Positions 6,468 through 11,202 of a DNA stretch of 11,202 nt are shown here, one piece after another; within the stretch, counting starts at the first letter, position 1, and each line of letters opens with the position of its first letter. Position numbers and translations under genes: made by a program. Source of the DNA: Ruminococcaceae bacterium UBA945 (GTDB lineage: Bacteria; Bacillota; Clostridia; Oscillospirales; Acutalibacteraceae); the NCBI GenBank assembly GCA_002293315.1, contig DBCZ01000096.1, forward strand, positions 200-11,401, in the 5' to 3' direction. The notes under the pieces are model-generated. The model did not search any database. It was given only the letters and a program-made list of their open reading frames with translations, and was not told where the DNA came from.

Positions 6468-6496
6468 ATTGTATAGCATTCACAGATGAAATTCAA
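6468..6496 (-). promoter_or_regulatory. Promoter of the pgk-tpiA-gpmI operon
   Basis: On the minus strand -35 TTGAAT (6496-6491) and -10 TACAAT (6473-6468) are separated by exactly 17 bp, matching 4/6 and 5/6 of consensus. The predicted start is near 6461, giving a leader of roughly 70 nt to the ATG at 6390. A 12-bp palindrome TTTTGCGCAAAA (6500-6511) sits just upstream of the -35 and could be a second protein-binding site. Confidence 0.7.
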
Positions 6497-6515
6497 GCTT
6501 TTTGCGCAAAATTCA

Positions 6516-7241
6516 TCAATTAATTCCCCGCCACTCGCCCGCTCTTATGCTCTCAATGTAGGGCGCGGCGTCAAACCAATCTCCCGCGCTTTCAGCCTCG
6601 CGCACCGCGGCTTCAACATCATATGGAAGCATGATGAATTCCATTGAGAACGGCGAGATTTCTTCCTTATCCATATCGCCGCGTAAAATCACGTAGCACG
6701 CCTGGCTCCCCGAGGAATACGGGTTCCCCACGCTCCCCGTGTTGAAAAGCGTCTTCTTCTCTTCAGAGAAATCATATTTCAGCTGCCTGTGAAGGTCGGC
6801 ATAGCCGACTATATCCGGCTCTCTGTCATCCTCAAGCGTTCTGAAAAAACGCAGCTTTTCCTCCTCTGAGTTCTCAAACCACATGACCTCCGGAATCAGC
6901 GGTCTGCCGTGGAAAAGATGTATGCGTCGCCCGCTCATCGAGAATTTGATTGAAGCCGGCAGAGTTTTGATAAACTCAAAGGTCTTCGGCGACATATTTC
7001 TCACGTATTTTACCGCCTTTGGGTGCGTGGAATTGATGAGAAAATCCTCCCAGTTGCCCATTATCATTTTATCGCAAAGCCTTTTGCAGATTTCTAAAGC
7101 GCCGTCGTTGTTCGGCCCGCCGCCTACAATATCTCCGAGGCAATAAACTGTTTCGATGCCTCTTTGCTTTATATCTGCCTCAACCGCAAGCAGCGCGGGC
7201 GTATTCCCGTGAATATCAGCTAGAAGCGCAATGCTCTCCAT
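6516..7241 (-). CDS. Calcineurin-like metallophosphoesterase (YfcE/COG0639-like)
   Basis: This protein of 241 residues has the two-metal phosphoesterase fold: ADIHGN (8-13) with D9 and H11, LGDIVGGGP (35-43) with D37, GNWED (62-66) with N63, FHGRP (110-114) with H111, and NTGSVGNP (167-174). Such proteins hydrolyse phosphomono- or phosphodiesters; the substrate is unknown. Two features are atypical: the usual GNHD/E histidine is Trp64, and the usual GHTH motif is replaced by GYADLH (146-151), so metal binding or acid catalysis may differ. I chose ATG 7241 because GAGAGG is correctly spaced from it; the in-frame GTG at 7247 overlaps that site. It lies 9 nt after trmL and closes the MORN-trmL unit. 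No clear terminator follows, so read-through toward pgk is possible. Confidence 0.85.
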   Translation of the reverse strand: MESIALLADIHGNTPALLAVEADIKQRGIETVYCLGDIVGGGPNNDGALEICKRLCDKMIMGNWEDFLINSTHPKAVKYVRNMSPKTFEFIKTLPASIKFSMSGRRIHLFHGRPLIPEVMWFENSEEEKLRFFRTLEDDREPDIVGYADLHRQLKYDFSEEKKTLFNTGSVGNPYSSGSQACYVILRGDMDKEEISPFSMEFIMLPYDVEAAVREAESAGDWFDAAPYIESIRAGEWRGIN

Positions 7242-7250
7242 TTCCACCTC

Positions 7251-7790
7251 TCAAAAATACTGCGAGTTTTTGTTGTTTTCCTTTGCTTGTGCCCAATTAT
7301 ATTCCCGAAGCTCGCCCTTGCACTTCAGCTTTGGAAAACCCAATTGCCGCAATACTTCAAAGGTGCCAATTGCCACAGAATTCGCAAGGTTCAGGCTTCG
7401 TGCTTCGTCCATCATCGGGATTCTGACAGCTCTCTCCGCATTCTCAAACAAAAGCTTTTCGGGCAGCCCCGCACTCTCCTTGCCGAAGAAAAGCCAAGTG
7501 TTCAAGGGATATTCCACTTCGGAATAAATCTTCTCCGCCTTGGTGGAGAAAAAGAAGAATTCCCCGGAATTTTGCTTAAAAAACTCATTGAGGTCTTCAT
7601 AATATGTGATGTCAAGATGCTGCCAGTAATCAAGGCCGGCATGCTTGAGCTTTGTATCGTCCGGCTTGAAGCCCATCGGGCCGACGAGGTGCAGCGCACA
7701 GCCTGTTACGGCGCAGGTTCTCGCGATATTCCCGGTATTCTGCGGGATTTCCGGCTCGACTAGTACGATATTTACCGATGCCAAATCCAT
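7251..7790 (-). CDS. trmL: tRNA (cytidine/uridine-34-2'-O)-methyltransferase TrmL (SPOUT family)
   Basis: This 179-residue enzyme of the YibK/CspR group methylates the 2'-O of the wobble nucleotide of tRNA-Leu using S-adenosylmethionine and works as a dimer. The trefoil-knot motifs are clear: NIVLVEPEIPQNTGNIART (7-25) as motif 1, FFGKESAGLPEKLL as motif 2, and RIPMMDEARSLNLANSVAIG as motif 3, the SAM-binding knot. It is somewhat longer than the E. coli protein because of a charged, Asn/Gln/Lys-rich C-terminal tail. The start at 7790 gives an N-terminus that begins directly before motif 1. It is 1 nt after the MORN gene's stop (TGA-T-ATG) with GAGGG just upstream; the ATG at 7802 abuts GGAGG and is less likely. 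This tight spacing indicates translational coupling. Confidence 0.93.
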   Translation of the reverse strand: MDLASVNIVLVEPEIPQNTGNIARTCAVTGCALHLVGPMGFKPDDTKLKHAGLDYWQHLDITYYEDLNEFFKQNSGEFFFFSTKAEKIYSEVEYPLNTWLFFGKESAGLPEKLLFENAERAVRIPMMDEARSLNLANSVAIGTFEVLRQLGFPKLKCKGELREYNWAQAKENNKNSQYF

Positions 7791-7791
7791 A

Positions 7792-9462
7792 TCAGCCCTC
7801 ATCCTCCTCTGGGATATGCTTGGGCTTTTTATAAAGAATTCCATTATACTGCCTGTCGTCTTTCCATTCGCCGGTGAAGACGATTCCGCCGTCTGTGTCA
7901 AACTCCGTGCCGTCTCCGTTTCGCTTGCCGTCCTTCCACATTCCGGTGTAAAGCAGATTCCCTTCACTGTCAAAAATTGAGCCATATCCTCCGGCAACAT
8001 TGTCCTTCCACTTGCCGATAAAAACTGTGCCGTTTTCGCTGTTGTATGATACGCCCACACCCTGCTTCATGCCGCCGATGATTCTCCCGCCGTAGCGCAG
8101 ATTCCCGTCTGTGTCAAACAAGGATACGAACCCGCCCGGCTCGCCCTTATCCCATTTCGCGATATGCAGCGCACCGTCTGAGTTCCTAAACGACACCCCC
8201 AGCCCACTCTTTTTGTCGTCCTTCCAGCTTCCGGCATAACAGAGCTTGCCATCTTTATAATAGTATGCGCCAAAGCCGTCACGCTTACCGTTCTTATATT
8301 CGCCGTCATATGCCGTCAGGCCGCTCTCCTGCTCCGTTCTGCCTCTTCCCGCTACCTGCCCGTTGATGACCGCGCCGCGATAGCCCCGCTCCAGGCTCGC
8401 CGTCTCGGCGTCTTCACCCGTGAACTGCTCATAGGCCTCTGCGGCTGTTGCCGCACTGATTTCCTCATCTATCTCTTCAGCTGAAACCGGCGCGGCCTCT
8501 GTGCCGTCCGGCGTCATTTCGGCGGGCATTGCCTGAACCTCGGCAGCTTCAAGCCCTGCCGCCCTCTGTGCCGCGGCAAGTATATAATCTTCATCTGCAG
8601 AAGTATCACTTGCCTGCTCGGTGCTATATTCCTCAGGGATATTCTCCAGCCCCTCGGAATTCTCCGCCGCCGTAGGATAAATCTCTCCCGCACTCATCTC
8701 GCCCTGCGTGACCTTGGCGTATTCTTCAAGGCTAGTGAAGCTGATGTTCCCGCCGTCTTCGGCAGAATCCGCACTCACCTCGCCGGCTCTTACCTCCCAT
8801 GTCGGCATGAGAATCACCGGGCTGTCGCCGATTTCGCGCAGTGCTGCGTTTCTCGCCTCGGCCTCCTCCTTCGGGCAATAGCAGAAGCTGCCCCCGCTCA
8901 TCTTGATTATCACCTGCGGGTCGCCGAAACGCGAATTAAGCATGCTCTGCTCGGCTGTTCCCGTCAAGAACGGCGCGGGGTAGAGGATTTCCGAATTATA
9001 TATATTGCTTCGCTTGTCGAAATCGTATTTTTCAATCGCGTCAAAACCGCTTGAGGGCTTCAGGATTATCTGCGGGTTAGCAAGCTCCGAGGGGTCATAA
9101 TACTCCGTTTTTATCCAGAGCTGTTCCCTGTTTGTGAAAATCTTCTTCGTCAAGATATTGCTGTAACCCTTAACGACTACCACATGATTTCCCTTCACGC
9201 TGAAAGCCTCTTCGAGCGTGATTTTCCCCGCGCTCTTTTTCCATGAAAAGGTATGCTTAGAGAGTTTTCCCCTAAGCCTTATGTCCATGCTCGTCGTGCG
9301 GTTCGCCTCATAGATATAAACCGCCTTTCGCCCTTTGCCGAAGAAATTCTCCCGCGCGCGTGCAAGCTCGTCATTCAAGACCTCAATGCTGTCTCTGCCC
9401 GTAAAACAGCAGGCATAGACCTCTTTCATAAGCAAGCTTTGGCTCATTCTGTTATCGCTCAT
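7792..9462 (-). CDS. MORN-repeat protein with an unrecognised N-terminal domain
   Basis: The 556-residue product has three parts. Residues 1 to about 225 form a mixed alpha/beta domain I do not recognise, with a Cys-containing stretch at CCF (18-20) and at CYC (194-196). Residues about 225 to 360 are rich in Glu, Ala, Ser and Thr and look like a disordered acidic linker. Residues about 385 to 545 contain seven MORN repeats of 22-24 residues, such as YDGEYKNGKRDGFGAYYYKDGK (two pieces of the pattern: YDGEYKNGK, then GFGAYYY), YAGSWKDDKKSGLGVSF and YTGMWKDGKRNGDGTEF; the third and fourth are degenerate. MORN repeats form flat beta-sheet scaffolds and may bind proteins or lipids. No signal peptide or membrane segment is seen, so it is probably cytoplasmic. 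ATG 9462 is chosen for AGGAGA five bases upstream; the GTG at 9483 lies before that site. It is the first gene of an operon with trmL and the metallophosphoesterase. Function unknown. Confidence 0.82.
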   Translation of the reverse strand: MSDNRMSQSLLMKEVYACCFTGRDSIEVLNDELARARENFFGKGRKAVYIYEANRTTSMDIRLRGKLSKHTFSWKKSAGKITLEEAFSVKGNHVVVVKGYSNILTKKIFTNREQLWIKTEYYDPSELANPQIILKPSSGFDAIEKYDFDKRSNIYNSEILYPAPFLTGTAEQSMLNSRFGDPQVIIKMSGGSFCYCPKEEAEARNAALREIGDSPVILMPTWEVRAGEVSADSAEDGGNISFTSLEEYAKVTQGEMSAGEIYPTAAENSEGLENIPEEYSTEQASDTSADEDYILAAAQRAAGLEAAEVQAMPAEMTPDGTEAAPVSAEEIDEEISAATAAEAYEQFTGEDAETASLERGYRGAVINGQVAGRGRTEQESGLTAYDGEYKNGKRDGFGAYYYKDGKLCYAGSWKDDKKSGLGVSFRNSDGALHIAKWDKGEPGGFVSLFDTDGNLRYGGRIIGGMKQGVGVSYNSENGTVFIGKWKDNVAGGYGSIFDSEGNLLYTGMWKDGKRNGDGTEFDTDGGIVFTGEWKDDRQYNGILYKKPKHIPEEDEG

Positions 9463-9510
9463 ATAAGTCTCCTGTATAAGCACATTGTCCTTGTGTTTTC
9501 AATAGAGTAT

Positions 9511-9539
9511 AGTATACCATATATAAGCCTAAGTGTGAA
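9511..9539 (-). promoter_or_regulatory. Promoter of the MORN-trmL-phosphoesterase operon
   Basis: On the minus strand -35 TTCACA (9539-9534) and -10 TATACT (9516-9511) are 17 bp apart, each matching 5/6 of consensus. A second overlapping TATACT lies 5 bp further down (9511-9506). The predicted start is near 9504, about 42 nt before the ATG at 9462. Confidence 0.7.
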
Positions 9540-9633
9540 CAGGTTGACCGCCCATGATAAAAATGATGTCTTTTCTCCGCAATCTTTCATTTTTATTTAT
9601 GTTTTTAGCAGATGCACGGATATTCTTTTAATC

Positions 9634-9665
9634 TTTTGCAAGATTGTGATATTGAAATTGCAAAA
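9634..9665. promoter_or_regulatory. Inverted repeat next to the citrate synthase -35, candidate operator
   Basis: Perfect 8-bp arms TTTTGCAA (9634-9641) and TTGCAAAA (9658-9665) are separated by 16 bp and end 4 bp before the -35. Centre-to-centre the arms are about 24 bp apart. This position suits an activator or repressor of citrate synthase. Which regulator binds cannot be told from the sequence, and AT-rich flanks make chance occurrence possible. Confidence 0.4.
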
Positions 9666-9669
9666 TCTC

Positions 9670-9698
9670 TTGACATTTCTTCATGTATGCGTTAAAAT
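9670..9698 (+). promoter_or_regulatory. Promoter of citrate synthase
   Basis: A perfect -35 TTGACA (9670-9675) and a -10 TAAAAT (9693-9698; 5/6) are spaced by 17 bp. The predicted start is near 9705. The short leader carries AAGGGAG just before the ATG at 9731. This is one of the strongest-looking promoters in the window. Confidence 0.8.
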
Positions 9699-9730
9699 AA
9701 CAGACAATCTGCTCGCAGAAGGGAGAAATC

Positions 9731-11101
9731 ATGAATAACCGAAGCTGGGGTTCGCTTGACGCACTTTGTCAGGAGTATCTTAAGAATAATTCAATTTCAA
9801 AGGAGGAATATGAGCGTCACCGCGTTAAGCGCGGGCTCAGAAATGACGACGGCACCGGCGTCATGGCGGGGCTGACGCATGTCTGTAATGTGCACGGATA
9901 TATCATCGTGGACGGTGAGCGCGTCTCAGATGAGGGAAAGCTCACCTATCGCGGCATAGATATAAACGATATAATCAGAGGCTGCGATGACGAAGGCCGC
10001 TTCGCGTTTGAAGAGGTTGTATGGCTGCTCATTTTCGGTCAGCTGCCCACTAAAGAGCAGTACCGCCTTGTCAGCCAGCTTCTCTTTGAGCACCGTCAGC
10101 TGCCTGATTCCTTCCTCGAAGACGCGATAATGAAATCTCCCTCGCGCGATGTCATGAACAAGCTGGCAAGCTCGGTTATGTCGCTTTACGCCTATGATGA
10201 GACGCCGGAGGACCAGAGCCTCGCGAACAATATCCGCCAGAGCCTGGGGCTGATTTCCAAGCTGCCCACAATCATGACGAACGCATATCAGGTGAAGCAT
10301 AATAAGTTTGATAACGAAAGCATGTTCTTTCATCAGTATGACGCACAGCACAGCTCGGCAGAGGCGATTCTCAACGCCCTGCGCCCGGACAGGAAGTTCA
10401 CGCCGGAGGAGGCTGATTTGCTCGACACGATGATGGTTCTACACGCGGAACACGGCGGCGGAAATAATTCCACCTTCACCACGAGGGTGATTACTTCGGC
10501 GGGTTCGGATATGTATTCCTCAATCGGCGCGGCAATTGGCTCTCTCAAGGGCTTTAAGCACGGCGGAGCAAGCCATAAGGTAATTGAGATGATGGCCGAG
10601 CTCATGGGCAATATCAAGGATTGGTCAGACGAAGCCGAGGTCTCCGCTTATCTTGAAAGAATACTCAGGCGCGAAGCGGGCGACAGAAGCGGCCTGATTT
10701 ACGGCATAGGCCACGCGATATATACGCTTTCAGACCCGCGCGCGATTATCTTGAAAGACAAAGCTCGCGTCCTTGCGCAGGGCACGGATTTTGCCCCGCA
10801 GCTTGCTCTTTATGAGCTTGTGGAGAGGCTTTCTCCGACTGTTTTCAAGCGTGTTACGGGCAACGAAAAGGTGGTTTCGGCGAATGTTGACTTCTACTCC
10901 GGCCTCGTCTATCAGATGCTCGGCATTCCCGAGGATTTATTCACACCCATGTTCGCCGTGGCGAGGATCGCGGGCTGGTGTGCACACAGAATTGAAGAGC
11001 TGACTACCGGCGGCAGGATCATGCGCCCGGCTTACCGCGCTCTCAAGGTCAATTCATCTTATATCCCTATTGACGCAAGAACAATTGATAATCGCCCTTA
11101 A
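9731..11101 (+). CDS. gltA: Citrate synthase (citrate/2-methylcitrate synthase, Si-type fold)
   Basis: The 456-residue enzyme condenses acetyl-CoA with oxaloacetate to form citrate in the cytoplasm, feeding 2-oxoglutarate and glutamate synthesis; a 2-methylcitrate role cannot be excluded. Catalytic landmarks: LHAEHGGGNNSTFTTR (237-252), KHGGASHK (276-283) with catalytic H277, GIGHAIY (325-331) with H328, NVDFYSG (385-391) with catalytic D387, and AGWCAHRIEE (414-423) with R420. An extra N-terminal region of about 60 residues makes it longer than the roughly 370-430 residues of common bacterial enzymes, a form I associate with clostridia. The HAEHGGGN variant replaces the usual HADHxxN. It is divergent from the MORN gene with its own consensus promoter and monocistronic here. 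The final codons (TIDNRP, TAA) lie in repeat sequence, and the 57-bp dispersed repeat begins at the last base of the stop codon. The symbol follows the family. Confidence 0.93.
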   Translation: MNNRSWGSLDALCQEYLKNNSISKEEYERHRVKRGLRNDDGTGVMAGLTHVCNVHGYIIVDGERVSDEGKLTYRGIDINDIIRGCDDEGRFAFEEVVWLLIFGQLPTKEQYRLVSQLLFEHRQLPDSFLEDAIMKSPSRDVMNKLASSVMSLYAYDETPEDQSLANNIRQSLGLISKLPTIMTNAYQVKHNKFDNESMFFHQYDAQHSSAEAILNALRPDRKFTPEEADLLDTMMVLHAEHGGGNNSTFTTRVITSAGSDMYSSIGAAIGSLKGFKHGGASHKVIEMMAELMGNIKDWSDEAEVSAYLERILRREAGDRSGLIYGIGHAIYTLSDPRAIILKDKARVLAQGTDFAPQLALYELVERLSPTVFKRVTGNEKVVSANVDFYSGLVYQMLGIPEDLFTPMFAVARIAGWCAHRIEELTTGGRIMRPAYRALKVNSSYIPIDARTIDNRP

Positions 11102-11157
11102 CCCTCTTTTATAAAGAGGCGTTGCCCAGCGGGGTGACGCGAAGCGTCGGGTGTTTT
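11101..11157 (+). repeat. 57-bp dispersed repeat, copy 2
   Basis: This stretch is 54/57 identical to 2483-2539. It contains CCTCTTT-TAT-AAAGAGG (11103-11119) and a fully paired GACGC-GAA-GCGTC hairpin (11137-11149); in copy 1 the second hairpin has one mispair. Here the repeat is in the sense direction directly after citrate synthase, so the hairpins could act as a 3' end, although no clean U-run follows directly. Confidence 0.9.
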
Positions 11158-11202
11158 CCTTAATTGTCCTTATTTGCGGGCGGGCATGGAAACCTGCCCC
11201 TA
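11158..11202. repeat. GC-rich hairpin sequence at the right edge, probably more of the repeat cluster
   Basis: After copy 2 comes CCTTAATTGTCCTTA, then a GC-rich stretch with GGGCA (11182-11186) pairing with TGCCC (11195-11199). It resembles the GC-rich hairpin modules in the 2547-2588 region in style, not in exact sequence. The window ends before its boundary is visible, and no gene is seen. Confidence 0.4.

Noticed and set aside
9463..9483. GTG at 9483 as the start of the MORN gene
   Set aside because: The AGGAGA site lies downstream of it and is correctly spaced for ATG 9462.
11137..11157. GACGC-GAA-GCGTC hairpin as a classical terminator of citrate synthase
   Set aside because: The hairpin is followed by GGGTG before the short T-run, and the same sequence occurs antisense to genes in copy 1, so it is described as a repeat.

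Overview
The window looks like chromosomal DNA from a low-to-moderate-GC Firmicute, most likely an anaerobic gut-type Clostridium relative (Oscillospiraceae/Ruminococcaceae or nearby). This is inferred from the Firmicutes-style citrate synthase, strong AGGAGG-type ribosome binding sites, consensus sigma-A promoters, and short interspersed repeats of the AATTGACAATGGATAATG type. The content is mainly housekeeping. I see no phage, transposase, CRISPR, toxin-antitoxin or defence genes, and no tRNA or rRNA.

The layout is one long leftward block and one rightward gene. From right to left on the minus strand: (i) a compact three-gene operon (9462 to 6516) of a MORN-repeat protein, the tRNA methyltransferase TrmL and a metallophosphoesterase, with 1 and 9 nt gaps; (ii) a lower-glycolysis operon pgk-tpiA-gpmI (6390 to 2775), with a good promoter, a Rex-like operator at the predicted transcription start, and an intrinsic-terminator-like hairpin between pgk and tpiA; (iii) a repeat-filled 405-bp intergenic stretch with a likely terminator; (iv) a two-gene unit of a diacylglycerol-kinase-family lipid kinase and an M20 amidohydrolase (2369 to 317), 1 nt apart; and (v) the first 79 codons of a DUF1893 protein running off the left edge, behind a promoter with the 19-bp spacer and central dyad typical of MerR-family control. 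On the plus strand, citrate synthase (9731 to 11101) is transcribed divergently from the MORN gene and ends inside a second copy of the interspersed repeat.

Functionally, pgk, tpiA and gpmI carry out consecutive or adjacent steps of lower glycolysis. The Rex-like site suggests NADH/NAD+ control of that operon. Citrate synthase draws on acetyl-CoA made further down the same pathway. gap and eno, often found with these genes, are not here.

The points most worth a second look are the repeat family, whose units supply the final codons and stop codons of both gpmI and citrate synthase in the same reading frame; the Rex-like and MerR-like regulatory sites; and the MORN protein with an unrecognised N-terminal domain. 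None amounts to a demonstrated new system.
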